Positions 9,088 to 18,277 of a stretch of DNA of 64,000 bases are shown piece by piece (position 1 is the first letter of the stretch; each line of letters begins with the position of its first letter). Made by a program: the position numbers and the translations under genes. The notes beneath the pieces were generated by a model. It was not told the DNA's origin. It worked only from the letters and a program-made list of their open reading frames with translations, and did not search any database. Source of the DNA: Pseudomonadota bacterium (GTDB taxonomy: Bacteria; Pseudomonadota; Alphaproteobacteria; Sphingomonadales; SMXR01); NCBI GenBank assembly GCA_022566895.1, contig JADFIA010000001.1, positions 57,694-121,693 of the forward strand, read 5' to 3'.

Positions 9088-10232
9088 TCTTTACCCTCTT
9101 TGGATTGCTGGCTGCAACCGCGCTCGGGTTCCTGTTCTCACCGCTGGCCTTTAAATCCGGAACCGAATCCATAGAGCTGGTTCTCAACCCCTATCGTCGT
9201 CAACTCGGCGAGCTCGAGAAAGAAATTGAGCGCGGCGTCATTGCTGAAGCCGAAGCCAACAGCATCAGGCTCGAGATCGAGCGGCGCCTGATCCGGGAGA
9301 GTCAGGCCCACAAGAACCGCGCTACGGAGCCTGTAGAGCGGCAGGCTAAGATTATCCCGGCGGTTGGACTGATCCTCTTGGTTGCGGCGGCGGTACTCCT
9401 CTACGCTTGGCAGGGGCGGCCAGATTTGCCGGGCAGCGCCGCAAAAGGCTCGGATCAATTGCCACAGCAAGCCCTTGCCGAGCTTGGAGATCTCGATCAG
9501 AAGCTGGCCAAGCTTCGGGCAAGACTAAAGGAGAAACCGGACGAGTTTGAAGGCTGGCTTCTCTTGGCCCGCAGCAACCTGAGCCTTGGCCGCTACGAAG
9601 AAGCGGCAAATGCTTTCGGACGGGCTGCCGAGTTACAGGCTGGAGATGCTGAGATTTATGCCCTGCAGGGGCAGGCTCTGGTCGGGCTGCACGGCGGAAT
9701 CATAACGCCTGCTGCCAGCCTGGCGTTTGGGCGGGCCTTTGAGTTGCAGCCCGAGCATCCGGCGCCGCGTCTTTATGAGGGATACCGCCTTTTGCAGAAA
9801 GGCAATGTAAGAGCCGCACTCGCCATCTGGCAGAAATTGGTAAGTGAAGTCCGGGCCAATACCCCATGGTTGGAGCGCATTCGCTTAGAAATCTCACGCG
9901 CCGAGACGATCATCGCGCGACAGGAAACGCTTTTGACAGGGCCCAGGGTTCCAACTCCAGATTCCGAGCGGATCGACGCAGCCCGAGAAATGTCGCCCAG
10001 CGAGCGCCAGGCCTTTATCGAATCGATGGTGGCCCGGCTGAGAGGCCGCCTTGAGGGGCAACCGGATGATCTGGATGGTTGGCTGCGCCTGGCCCGGGCC
10101 GAGGAGGTCCTCGGCAATATCGAGGCTGCCATCGCGGCCCTTGACCTAGCGGCTGAACTGGCCGGTCCGGATAGCGTGACTGACATTGCCGCCTGGCGTA
10201 AGCGCTTGGCTAAGGAGGTCTCCGGCAACTGA
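9084..10232 (+). CDS. ccmI: Cytochrome c biogenesis protein CcmI (TPR)
   Basis: A 382-residue protein: one N-terminal membrane helix, a cytoplasmic coiled-coil loop (about residues 30-75), a second helix (about 90-108) and a periplasmic TPR region. The TPR region holds repeats such as GWLLLARSNLSLGRYEEA and a similar WLRLARAEEVLGNIEAA near the end. CcmI captures the C-terminal helix of apocytochrome c. The start is GTG overlapping the ccmH TGA. It is the last gene of the nine-gene ccm operon. Confidence 0.93.
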   Translation: MIFTLFGLLAATALGFLFSPLAFKSGTESIELVLNPYRRQLGELEKEIERGVIAEAEANSIRLEIERRLIRESQAHKNRATEPVERQAKIIPAVGLILLVAAAVLLYAWQGRPDLPGSAAKGSDQLPQQALAELGDLDQKLAKLRARLKEKPDEFEGWLLLARSNLSLGRYEEAANAFGRAAELQAGDAEIYALQGQALVGLHGGIITPAASLAFGRAFELQPEHPAPRLYEGYRLLQKGNVRAALAIWQKLVSEVRANTPWLERIRLEISRAETIIARQETLLTGPRVPTPDSERIDAAREMSPSERQAFIESMVARLRGRLEGQPDDLDGWLRLARAEEVLGNIEAAIAALDLAAELAGPDSVTDIAAWRKRLAKEVSGN

Positions 10233-10296
10233 TTTTGGGGCGGGCTGACCAAGATTATGTCTGGACCCTATCGAGCCTGAGTCGCAGACTGAGGAT

Positions 10297-10830
10297 ATGA
10301 GCAGCGACGAGAACAATCTTTCGAATTTCGTTTCACAAATCCCGGACGGGGAAGACCGTCATAGGCTGATATGCGAGACTTGCGGATTCATAAACTACGT
10401 CAATCCAAAGATCGTGGTCGGTTCGGTCGTGCAGTTTGAAGATCTCTATCTTCTTTGTAAACGCGCCATAGAGCCACGACGCGGGTTTTGGACCTTGCCG
10501 GCGGGATTTTTAGAGGAAGGGGAGCGGCTTGAGGCGGGGGCCCTGCGCGAGGCCTACGAGGAAGCTTGCATACGACCAAAGATCGGAAATCTCCTGGCAG
10601 TCTATTCGATCCCCCATATTAGCCAAGTGCATGTGTTTTTCCGTGCGGAAATGGATAGCCCGGAATTTTCGCCAGGGATCGAAAGCCAGGCCGTGGCCCT
10701 ATACGCTTGGCACGAGATACCCTGGGACGAAGTCGCTTTCCCGAGCGTGATCTGGGCCCTGGAGCAAGCCCGAGAAGTCAAGGATTTGGATGTGTTTCCG
10801 ACCTTTACGGCGCCGCCCGATATGACTTGA
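10297..10830 (+). CDS. NUDIX hydrolase with N-terminal half zinc-ribbon
   Basis: A 177-residue NUDIX protein. The catalytic box runs from Gly70 (GFLEEGERLEAGALREAYEE), with REAYEE at 84-89 as the metal-binding part. Before it is a CETC pair (Cys26, Cys29) followed by the NPKIVVGS stretch that marks the NUDIX-associated zinc-ribbon family. Only one Cys pair is present, so zinc binding by this copy alone is doubtful. The substrate is not predictable. It stands alone between ccmI and the convergent septation protein gene. Confidence 0.88.
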   Translation: MSSDENNLSNFVSQIPDGEDRHRLICETCGFINYVNPKIVVGSVVQFEDLYLLCKRAIEPRRGFWTLPAGFLEEGERLEAGALREAYEEACIRPKIGNLLAVYSIPHISQVHVFFRAEMDSPEFSPGIESQAVALYAWHEIPWDEVAFPSVIWALEQAREVKDLDVFPTFTAPPDMT

Positions 10831-10845
10831 GACGGGCTCTCGGTC

Positions 10846-11421
10846 CTAGTCGTCGGCGATCTGATGCCGCATGACGAGAGGCATCTGCAGCAATACGAAA
10901 AGAAAGGTCAACGGCAGAAATCCGAAAGCTTTGAAGCCGACCCAGAAATCGGTGGAGAAATTCCGCCATACAAACTCGTTTACGACCGCCATCGTAAAGA
11001 AGAACAGCATCCAGTTTCGGCTCAGCAGGCGCCAGCCCCGCTCGGTCATAGGCGGGAATGAGGCCTCTAGGACCACCTTCAAATAAGAGCGACCGGTCGC
11101 CAGCCCAAAAGCCAACATGCCCCCGAAGAGGCCATTGATAAGGGTTGGCTTGACCTTGATGAAGCGCTCGTCGTTCAGATAAAGCGTCAGGCCGCCAAAG
11201 AACATAACAATGATGGCTGTCACCCACATCATTGTCGGCACATGACGCGTCAGATGCCAGGAAACGGCGACCGCAATCAGAATCGCGACCATAAAGGTAC
11301 CGGTGGCGGCAAAAATTCCGAACTTGGCGTTGGCCATGAAGAACAAGATAAGCGGCCCCATTTCGATGGCCAGCTTCAGCCACGGATTGATTGCCCTGGG
11401 CCGGGTGTCTGGAACCGTCAT
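10846..11421 (-). CDS. yciB: Septation protein A (YciB family)
   Basis: A 191-residue inner-membrane protein of the YciB/IspZ family with about five hydrophobic helices. Family hallmarks are EMGPLILFFMANAKFGIF, the pair RFIKVKPTLINGLFG and WRNFSTDFWVGFK. It is linked to cell envelope and septum formation, and its molecular role is unclear. Its start lies 4 nt into the ftsY stop region (11418-11421), so it is translated as the last gene of the dapF-mtaB-ftsY-yciB run. This neighbourhood is common in alphaproteobacteria. Confidence 0.93.
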   Translation of the reverse strand: MTVPDTRPRAINPWLKLAIEMGPLILFFMANAKFGIFAATGTFMVAILIAVAVSWHLTRHVPTMMWVTAIIVMFFGGLTLYLNDERFIKVKPTLINGLFGGMLAFGLATGRSYLKVVLEASFPPMTERGWRLLSRNWMLFFFTMAVVNEFVWRNFSTDFWVGFKAFGFLPLTFLFVLLQMPLVMRHQIADD

Positions 11422-12374
11422 GATGCCTCCGATTTGTTGCCGGTTCCGGCTATCGCTTCAGCGAAGGCTCGCGCCTCGAAAGCGTGGAGATCCTCAATCG
11501 ATTCACCAACCCCTATAGTATGGACCGGCAGCCCGAACTTTTCGGCGCAGGCCACCAGAACACCGCCACGTGCAGTACCATCGAGCTTGGTCATGATCAA
11601 GCCGGTGATGTCGGCCAATTCGCCAAATACTTCGACTTGACGCAAGGCGTTTTGGCCGGTTGTTGCGTCGAGCACCAGGATGATGTGGTGAGGCGCCGAG
11701 GCGTCCTTTTTCCGGATCACGCGGATAATTTTAGCCAATTCGTCCATTAGCTCCTGGCGATTCTGTAGCCGTCCTGCCGTATCGATGATCAGAACCTCAA
11801 CGCCCGCCGACCTCGCCTTGTCGACCGCCTCAAAGGTCAGACCGGCCGCATCACCTCCGGTTTTAGTCCGGACCACGGGGACGCCGGCCCTTTCGCCCCA
11901 GATCTCAAGCTGCTCAATGGCGGCGGCGCGGAAGGTGTCGCCGGCGGCCAGCATCACAGAGCGGCCTTGTTCCTTTAGCTGGTGAGCGAGCTTGCCGATC
12001 GTCGTTGTCTTGCCGGTTCCGTTGACGCCGACCATCAGAATGATATGGGGCCGGTGTTCGGTTCCAATTTCAAGCGGCTGTGCGACCGGTTCCAAAACCT
12101 TCTCGATTTCTTCGGCCAGGGCGCCGCGCACTTCGTCCGGCGAAATATTCTTTTCGAATTTGGCCCGTCGCAGCCGCTCCGTGACCCGGCCGGCGGTGGC
12201 GACGCCAAGGTCCGAAGAGATCAGCAAATCCTCAAGCTCCTGAAGCGCCGCTTCGTCGAGCCTTCGCTTGGCGAATATCTCGTTAATGCCGCTCGAGAGA
12301 TTCGACTTGCTTCGCCGGAGCCCGTCACGCAGTCTCGAAAACCAGCCCTTTTTCGCATCCTCCGGATCAGCCAT
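11418..12374 (-). CDS. ftsY: Signal recognition particle receptor FtsY
   Basis: An SRP-type GTPase of 318 residues. Visible motifs are the P-loop GVNGTGKTTT, the DTAGR G3 motif and TKLDGTARGG (G4), followed by GVGESIEDL. It receives the Ffh-ribosome complex at the membrane. I start it at the ATG at 12374, which begins ADPEDAKKGWFSRLRDGL and overlaps the mtaB stop by 8 nt. The open frame continues to 12683 but only inside mtaB. The acidic A domain is very short, as in many alphaproteobacteria. The matching Ffh is encoded at 18.3 kb. Confidence 0.95.
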   Translation of the reverse strand: MADPEDAKKGWFSRLRDGLRRSKSNLSSGINEIFAKRRLDEAALQELEDLLISSDLGVATAGRVTERLRRAKFEKNISPDEVRGALAEEIEKVLEPVAQPLEIGTEHRPHIILMVGVNGTGKTTTIGKLAHQLKEQGRSVMLAAGDTFRAAAIEQLEIWGERAGVPVVRTKTGGDAAGLTFEAVDKARSAGVEVLIIDTAGRLQNRQELMDELAKIIRVIRKKDASAPHHIILVLDATTGQNALRQVEVFGELADITGLIMTKLDGTARGGVLVACAEKFGLPVHTIGVGESIEDLHAFEARAFAEAIAGTGNKSEAS

Positions 12375-13647
12375 CGAAAACTTCGCCCGACAAGCTGCCC
12401 CCGGTCGTTGAGATGATCCGCACCGGTGCAATCTCGCCAATCCGTGCCGGACCGCGCAAACGGATCGGTGCAAAGCCTTCCGTATGGCCAAACCAGCGGC
12501 CATCATCGGTCCTTCTTTCAACGAGGACGCTGCCCGAAGATCCGATCCACCGATCAAACTGCTTTTGCTCGGCCCTCCTGCCAGCTTCGCGAAGCCGCGC
12601 GGCCCGCTCCTTGCGCAGCTTTTTGGGCAACTGAGGCATTCGGCTGGCCGGCGTGCCCTGGCGGGCTGAATAAGGGAACACATGGAGAAAGGTCAGCCCG
12701 CAGTCCCGGATATGAGACAAGGTATTCTCGAACATTGCCTCGTCTTCGGTCGGAAAGCCGGCGATAAAATCAGCCCCGAACACCATATCAGGCCGCAAGG
12801 CTCTGATCGCCTCAGTAAAGCGTATCGCGTCAGCGGGGCTGTGCCGCCGCTTCATGCGCTTAAGAATCATATGGTCACCCGACTGCAGGCTGAGGTGAAG
12901 ATGCGGCATCAGCCGCGGCTCGGTGGCGATCACATCCATTAGGGCCCGGTCCACTTCTATGCAGTCGATCGAACTGAGACGTAGGCGCGGAAGATCCGGC
13001 ACCAGCCGCAACAAGCGTCGGGTCAGCCCGCCAAGCGTCGGTTGCCCGGGCAGGTCGGCGCCGTAGGAGGTCAGATCAACCCCGGTTAGGACGACCTCCT
13101 TGTATCCTGCCTCAACAAGTTTGCGCACTTGGACGACCAACTCCCCGACCGGCACGCTTCGCGAATTGCCGCGGCCATAAGGGATAATGCAGAAGGTGCA
13201 GCGATGATCACAACCGGTCTGGATTTGCACGAAGGCGCGACTGCGCCCCTCGAAACCGTCGATCAGATGTCCGGCCGTCTCCTTGACCGCCATAATGTCA
13301 TTGACCACGACTCTCTCGAGCCTGTCTGCCTTGAGCGCGAGAAAGGTGTTTGCCTCGAGTTTTTCCTGATTGCCGATCACGCGATCCACTTCGGGCATCT
13401 CGGCGAAAGACTGCGGATCGATCTGGGCCGCGCATCCGGTCACGATGATCTGCGCATTGGGCCTTTCGCGTCGCACCCGGCGGATCGCCTGCCGGGCCTG
13501 CCGGGTTGCTTCGGCGGTAACCGCGCAGGTATTGAACACAACCGCATTATCAAGCTTAGCCGCCGCCAGGTTTTGGCGGATGACCTCCGATTCAAAGCTG
13601 TTCAGCCGACAGCCAAAAGTGATGATATTGTCATGCCGGGACGTCAT
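12367..13647 (-). CDS. mtaB: tRNA t6A37 methylthiotransferase MtaB
   Basis: A 426-residue radical-SAM methylthiotransferase. The N-terminal domain has the three cluster cysteines in FGCRLNSFE, NTCAVTAEA and VTGCAAQ. The radical-SAM CxxxCxxC reads CDHRCTFC, and a TRAM domain closes the protein. The HCRLNSxE-like start, rather than the MiaB pattern, points to MtaB, which converts t6A37 to ms2t6A37 in ANN-decoding tRNAs. Its start overlaps the dapF stop by 4 nt and its stop overlaps ftsY. Confidence 0.93.
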   Translation of the reverse strand: MTSRHDNIITFGCRLNSFESEVIRQNLAAAKLDNAVVFNTCAVTAEATRQARQAIRRVRRERPNAQIIVTGCAAQIDPQSFAEMPEVDRVIGNQEKLEANTFLALKADRLERVVVNDIMAVKETAGHLIDGFEGRSRAFVQIQTGCDHRCTFCIIPYGRGNSRSVPVGELVVQVRKLVEAGYKEVVLTGVDLTSYGADLPGQPTLGGLTRRLLRLVPDLPRLRLSSIDCIEVDRALMDVIATEPRLMPHLHLSLQSGDHMILKRMKRRHSPADAIRFTEAIRALRPDMVFGADFIAGFPTEDEAMFENTLSHIRDCGLTFLHVFPYSARQGTPASRMPQLPKKLRKERAARLREAGRRAEQKQFDRWIGSSGSVLVERRTDDGRWFGHTEGFAPIRLRGPARIGEIAPVRIISTTGGSLSGEVFDG

Positions 13648-14477
13648 GCGTTTGCATCCCCCAGCTTTTCCACGTCGAGTCGACCTTCAAAGCTGAGCGC
13701 AGTTGAGCCCCTCAGAATGACGTGATCGTCCGGCCGCCATTCGATTAGCAGGTCTCCGCCACCCATCTGGACGGTAACCGAGCGCTCGACCCGGCCAATC
13801 CGAACCGCGGCAACCGTCGCCGCGGCGGCGGCCGTACCGCAGGCCTTGGTCACGCCTGTACCCCGCTCCCAGACTTCGAGCACCATGCGGTGGCGCGACT
13901 CGATGTCAGCAAAAGAGACGTTGACCCGCTCGGGAAACAGCTCGTGGCACTCGATCTTCGGCCCCAGTTGGCCGATATTGAGGCCGGCTCCCGCCTCGGG
14001 GAAGAAAATGATGTGTGGATTGCCGACATTGACCGCGACGCCCTCCGGTAAGCTGCCCATACCCAACCGCAGGCGAAGGGTATTTCGTTGCTCGGCCAGT
14101 GGAATCTCACGCCAATCCGTACGGGGCACACCAAGATCAACGCTGACTTGGCCATTTTCAACCATGCACTGAAGTACACCGGCCTCGGTCTCCATCGTCA
14201 CTTCGCCGTCCTTGCCACCCGTCAAAAGCAGGGCAACACAGCGCGTGGCGTTGCCGCAGGCCCCGGCGTTCGAGCCGTCGGAGTTCTGGATTCCCAAATA
14301 GGCGTCCGCCTTGTCGCTGTTTCGGATGTAAATGATCTGATCGCAGCCAACACTTGTGCGCCGGTCGGAAAGTGCACGGGCTTGATCCGCCCCGAGAGTG
14401 AAATCACTCTCGCGAACGTCAAAGACAACGAAATCGTTGCCGAGCCCATGCATTTTTACAAAGCGATGCATTTTCAT
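13644..14477 (-). CDS. dapF: Diaminopimelate epimerase
   Basis: A 277-residue epimerase converting LL- to meso-diaminopimelate for lysine and peptidoglycan synthesis. The N-terminus KMHGLGNDFVVFD is diagnostic, and the two active-site cysteines are Cys74 in ACGNATRC and Cys213 in KACGTAAAA. I chose the ATG at 14477 (family length). An in-frame GTG at 14546 would add 23 residues with no homology to the family. It heads the dapF-mtaB-ftsY-yciB cluster. Confidence 0.95.
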   Translation of the reverse strand: MKMHRFVKMHGLGNDFVVFDVRESDFTLGADQARALSDRRTSVGCDQIIYIRNSDKADAYLGIQNSDGSNAGACGNATRCVALLLTGGKDGEVTMETEAGVLQCMVENGQVSVDLGVPRTDWREIPLAEQRNTLRLRLGMGSLPEGVAVNVGNPHIIFFPEAGAGLNIGQLGPKIECHELFPERVNVSFADIESRHRMVLEVWERGTGVTKACGTAAAAATVAAVRIGRVERSVTVQMGGGDLLIEWRPDDHVILRGSTALSFEGRLDVEKLGDANA

Positions 14478-14570
14478 TTTGCTGATCACTCTTGGCAATT
14501 TTTCATCGCCGGGCTTCCATAAAAGGAAAGACTGCCCAAAGTCCACTCCTTTCCCGGCCTGTGCGGTGCC

Positions 14571-16046
14571 TCAGGCGAATATGAGGGGCACCAACGCGTA
14601 GCACAAGGCCGTTATAATCGTTAAGGCGACAAAATTGAGGCGAAAGCCGGCCCCTACCATCTGCGGGATCGTGATATGGCCACCGGCGAAAACCACCGCA
14701 TTGGGAGCCGTGGCGACCGGCAGCATAAAGGCGCAACTTGCGGCCATGGCAGCCGGCACCACCAAGAGAACCGGGTCATATTCCCCGGCCCCGGCGATGG
14801 CGCCGAGAACCGGCAGCAGGGCAGCGGTGGTCGCTGTATTGCTGGTCAGTTCGGTCAAGAAGGTGATGAAGGCGACGAGGGCGAGCATCAACAATGCCAA
14901 ATGCAGAGTGGTCAACGGGACCAAACCTTGTCCCAGCCACACCGCCAACCCGGTTGTGCTGACTGCCTCGGCCAAGCTGAGACCGCCGCCGAAAAGGAGA
15001 AGGACGCCCCAGGGAAGCCGCACTGCGGAGGCCCAATCCAGGAGAAAGCTGTCGGGCTGGCGGCGGCTTCCCGAGGGGATCACGAACAGCGCAATCGCGC
15101 CGCCAATAGCAATTCCCATGTCGCTGAGGCCGGCCAAAGGGTCAAACTGGGTCAGAAGTGGCCGAAAGATCCACATCGCCGCGACCACAAGAAACAGGTA
15201 AAGAACGCGCTTTTCGGGGGTGGTGATGGGGCCGAGCGCCTTGAGCTCGTCTTCGATAGCGGCGGCACCCCCTTCGGCGGTCATATCTCCAAGGCGAAAA
15301 ACCCATTTCGTAAGCACAAACCAAGCCGCCGGCACAAGAACAAGAACGATCGGCAGGCCAACGCTCATCCACTGGGCGAAGCCAATCTCAATGCCTCTTG
15401 TCTCGAAAAGATAGGCTGCGGCCATCGCGTTGGGCGGTGTTCCCACGAGGGTTGCAATACCGCCGATACTGGCCGCGTAAGCGACCGCCAGTAAGAGGGC
15501 CACGGTAAATGGATGTTTGAGATTACCCTTGCCAAGAGTGGCTTCAGCGACCGACAGAGCGATCGGCACCATCATCAGGGTGGTAGCGGTGTTGGAGACC
15601 CACATCGATAACAGCGCCGAGGCGGCCATGAAGCCACCAATCAGAGCGTTTGGCCGGGCTCCCGCCCGGGCCAGAATATTGAGCGCGATCCGGCGATGGA
15701 GGTCCCAGCGCTGCATGCCCATAGCGATGATAAAGCCGCCGAGGAGAAGAAAAATCACCCAGTTGGCGTAAGGGCTGGCCGCCTCCTTGGGCGAGGCCGC
15801 CCCCATGATCGTAAGCACGACGAGGGGCAAAAGGGAGGTCGCCGGGATCGGGATCGCTTCGGTTCCCCACCAAATGGCCATCCAGCCGGCCAGGGCCAGG
15901 ACCTGCCAGGCGGCAGTGCTAAGCTCTGGGCTCGGTTCGAGGAACTGGAGCACGATCCAAAACAATGGTCCGAGCGCAAAGCCAACCCTTTGATAGGTCC
16001 GGCGGCCTTCGCTATGCCCGGCAACCTGCATCTCGCTCATGAGCAC
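14571..16046 (-). CDS. SLC13/DASS family carboxylate transporter
   Basis: A 491-residue membrane protein with many hydrophobic segments and both Ser-Asn-Thr substrate/sodium motifs of the DASS fold: MWVSNTATTLMM in the first half and ELTSNTATTAALLP in the second. The family imports dicarboxylates, tricarboxylates or sulfate, usually with sodium. A di- or tricarboxylate substrate would fit the TCA gene content nearby, but this is inference. It is upstream of dapF with a 93-bp gap and divergent from the DUF885 gene. Confidence 0.88.
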   Translation of the reverse strand: MLMSEMQVAGHSEGRRTYQRVGFALGPLFWIVLQFLEPSPELSTAAWQVLALAGWMAIWWGTEAIPIPATSLLPLVVLTIMGAASPKEAASPYANWVIFLLLGGFIIAMGMQRWDLHRRIALNILARAGARPNALIGGFMAASALLSMWVSNTATTLMMVPIALSVAEATLGKGNLKHPFTVALLLAVAYAASIGGIATLVGTPPNAMAAAYLFETRGIEIGFAQWMSVGLPIVLVLVPAAWFVLTKWVFRLGDMTAEGGAAAIEDELKALGPITTPEKRVLYLFLVVAAMWIFRPLLTQFDPLAGLSDMGIAIGGAIALFVIPSGSRRQPDSFLLDWASAVRLPWGVLLLFGGGLSLAEAVSTTGLAVWLGQGLVPLTTLHLALLMLALVAFITFLTELTSNTATTAALLPVLGAIAGAGEYDPVLLVVPAAMAASCAFMLPVATAPNAVVFAGGHITIPQMVGAGFRLNFVALTIITALCYALVPLIFA

Positions 16047-16196
16047 CCCGCTTTAGGAAAGGAAACTGAAGGTAGCGGCTGCCCACCTCCCACACAAGAA
16101 AGATTGGCAGCGGCTCAGATTCATCTTGCATGTATCGAACCGATATATGTATGGTCCTGGCCGAAAAAGAAACTCACTCGATAGCGGGAGAGAAAA

Positions 16197-18023
16197 ATGA
16201 AATCCAAGTTTCCGGTGAAAAAGGCGATTTTGCGCGGTCTTGGCATCATCTTTGCCATTGGCTTGATCTTCGTAATCAATCTGGTTTGGTTCAAGCCATT
16301 TTTTATCAATCACTTCTTCGAGCGGGTCTTTGTCGAGTTCGTATTAGAGAGCCCGCAGACCTTAACGTCTTTGCGCCTGCTAGAGCAGGTAGGGATCAAC
16401 GGCCATAACGCTAATTTGGACGATCAATCGCTGGCGTTCCAAGAAAAGCAGTACCAGAGGCTTCTCGAGAACGTTGAAACGCTGAATGCTTACGCGGACG
16501 AGGATCTTGAAGGTCAAAAACTGCTCTCGAAGCGCATCCTCAAATGGTTCCTCGATTTACAGGTCGAGCAGAACGAGTTCCGCTATCACAGCTATCCGCT
16601 CAATCAGCTGTTCGGCGTCCAGAACAATTTTCCATCCTTTATGGATACCTTCCATCAGGTCGCAACGGTCGAGGACGGCGAACATTATATTTCGCGCCTT
16701 TCCCAGGTTCCGAGAATGTTCGACCAGGTTATGGAGGGTTTGCGGATACGCGAGGAAAATGAAATCCTTCCCCCCACCTTTGTGGTCGAGAAGGTTCTCG
16801 ACGAAATGAACAGCTTTGTGGCCAAGCCGGTCGAAGAAAACATTCTTTACGCGTCGTTCAAGCGCAAGGTCGATGAGGCCGAAGAAATCGGTGAGGCCGA
16901 CCGCGAACGGCTGCTTGAGGGGGTGAAGGCCGAGATCATGGATTCGGTCTTTCCGGCTTATCAGGTGTTTATCGATTATTTCACCGAGCTTTTGCCCAAG
17001 ACAACAAGCGATGCCGGTGTCTGGAAGCTTCCAAATGGCGAGCGCTTTTACAATTTGATGCTTAAGCAGTTCAACACCACCGATCTGACGGCCGACGAAA
17101 TTCATCGGATTGGCCTAAGCGAAGTGGCGCGCCTTCAGGGAGAGATCCGGGTCATTCTCGAGGCTCAGGGCTACGATCCTTCGGCGAGTTTTACCGAAAT
17201 GATCGATGCCATGGCCGAGGACGAAAGGTTCTATTATCCGGACACCGGTGAAGGCCGTGAGCAGATTCTGAGCGACTATAAGGTCATTCTGGATGAGGTT
17301 AACACCGGTCTGGATGACGCCTTCAGGATACGGCCTGAAGCAGGTGTCGAAGTCTTGCGCGTGCCGGAGTTTAAGGAAAAAACCGCGCCGGGGGCCTATT
17401 ATAATCCGCCATCTATGGATGGCGAACGTCCGGGACGGTTTTACGCCAATCTCTACGATATCAAGGCGACGCCAACCTACAGCATGCGCACATTGGCCTA
17501 CCACGAAGGTGTCCCCGGACACCATTTCCAGATTGCCATTCAGATGGAACTTGAGGGCCTGCCGATGTTTCGTAATCTCCTCGGCTTTTCCGCCTTTGCG
17601 GAGGGATGGGCGCTTTATGCCGAGCAGCTGGCCTGGGAGCTGGGCTTCCAGGATGATCCGTTCAACAATGTCGGGCGTCTTCAGGCCGAGCTGTTCCGCG
17701 GCGTGCGGCTGGTGGTTGACACCGGCATTCATGCCCGGCGCTGGACCCGCGAGGAAGCGATCCAATATATGCTGGACAATACCGGTTGGGCAGAATCGGA
17801 CGTGGTCTCCGAGATTGAGCGTTACATCGTCCTGCCGGGTCAGGCCACCGCTTACAAGGTCGGCATGATGGAAATCCTGCGCCTGCGCGAGCAAGCCAAG
17901 GAAGAGCTTGGCGACAAATTCGATCTACGCGATTTTCACGATGCAGTTCTAAAGAACGGCCAAATGCCGCTGAGCATTCTGCGTGAGATCGTCGAAGAGT
18001 ACATCGCCGAAAACAAAGGCTAA
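16197..18023 (+). CDS. DUF885 family putative metallo-carboxypeptidase
   Basis: A 608-residue protein with an N-terminal membrane anchor or uncleaved signal (about residues 15-33) and a long helical body. The DUF885 zinc motif HEGVPGHH lies at residues 436-443, with a downstream glutamate region (FAEGWALYAEQ) typical of this gluzincin-like family. Characterised relatives are peptidases. Localisation is predicted to be periplasmic and membrane-tethered. AGCGGGAGAG just upstream of the ATG is a good ribosome site. A clear terminator follows, so it is probably monocistronic. Confidence 0.88.
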   Translation: MKSKFPVKKAILRGLGIIFAIGLIFVINLVWFKPFFINHFFERVFVEFVLESPQTLTSLRLLEQVGINGHNANLDDQSLAFQEKQYQRLLENVETLNAYADEDLEGQKLLSKRILKWFLDLQVEQNEFRYHSYPLNQLFGVQNNFPSFMDTFHQVATVEDGEHYISRLSQVPRMFDQVMEGLRIREENEILPPTFVVEKVLDEMNSFVAKPVEENILYASFKRKVDEAEEIGEADRERLLEGVKAEIMDSVFPAYQVFIDYFTELLPKTTSDAGVWKLPNGERFYNLMLKQFNTTDLTADEIHRIGLSEVARLQGEIRVILEAQGYDPSASFTEMIDAMAEDERFYYPDTGEGREQILSDYKVILDEVNTGLDDAFRIRPEAGVEVLRVPEFKEKTAPGAYYNPPSMDGERPGRFYANLYDIKATPTYSMRTLAYHEGVPGHHFQIAIQMELEGLPMFRNLLGFSAFAEGWALYAEQLAWELGFQDDPFNNVGRLQAELFRGVRLVVDTGIHARRWTREEAIQYMLDNTGWAESDVVSEIERYIVLPGQATAYKVGMMEILRLREQAKEELGDKFDLRDFHDAVLKNGQMPLSILREIVEEYIAENKG

Positions 18024-18044
18024 TCTCGAGACCAGCACAGGAAT

Positions 18045-18078
18045 AAGGGGCTGGCTTCCGGGCCGTCCCCTTTTTTTT
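18045..18078 (+). terminator. Rho-independent terminator after the DUF885 gene
   Basis: AAGGGG at 18045-18050 pairs with CCCCTT at 18067-18072, with an inner GGC/GCC pair, and is followed by an eight-T run (18071-18078). It ends the transcript 22 bases after the stop codon. Confidence 0.85.
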
Positions 18079-18106
18079 AAGGACCAAAGCCGGGCGCTAC
18101 CAGTGC

Positions 18107-18135
18107 TTGACAGCATTAAATCCTTTTAATATGTT
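18107..18135 (+). promoter_or_regulatory. Sigma-70 type promoter for the ffh operon
   Basis: A perfect -35 hexamer TTGACA (18107-18112), a 17-bp spacer and a TATGTT -10 (18130-18135, 4 of 6 to consensus). It sits just after the terminator of the upstream gene. The start site would be near 18142, giving a leader of roughly 135 nt before ffh. Confidence 0.7.
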
Positions 18136-18186
18136 CCGCGCACTTTCCCAGCGGAGACGTTTGTAATAGACGCGCTCGAGGGTGCA

Positions 18187-18216
18187 CACCAGTCAGCGAA
18201 GATTCGCCCACTGGTG
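18187..18216 (+). promoter_or_regulatory. Hairpin in the ffh 5' leader
   Basis: CACCAGT (18187-18193) is the exact complement of ACTGGTG (18210-18216), and an inner GCGA/TCGC pair lies within the loop. It has no T run, so it is not a terminator. It lacks the GGAAGGAAGC core of 4.5S RNA, so it is not ffs. A leader control element is possible. Confidence 0.45.
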
Positions 18217-18277
18217 CGATCGGTGCTGGCCTTTTGAGGGCCCGGTGACAAGAAAATGAGACCGCAGACGGAAAAAT

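Noticed and set aside
12375..12683. N-terminal extension of ftsY inside mtaB
   Set aside because: The sequence has no FtsY character and overlaps the conserved TRAM end of MtaB in another frame; the ATG at 12374 fits.
18180..18277. Possible 4.5S RNA (ffs) next to ffh
   Set aside because: The conserved GGAAGGAAGC-type core of bacterial SRP RNA is absent; only a simple hairpin is present.
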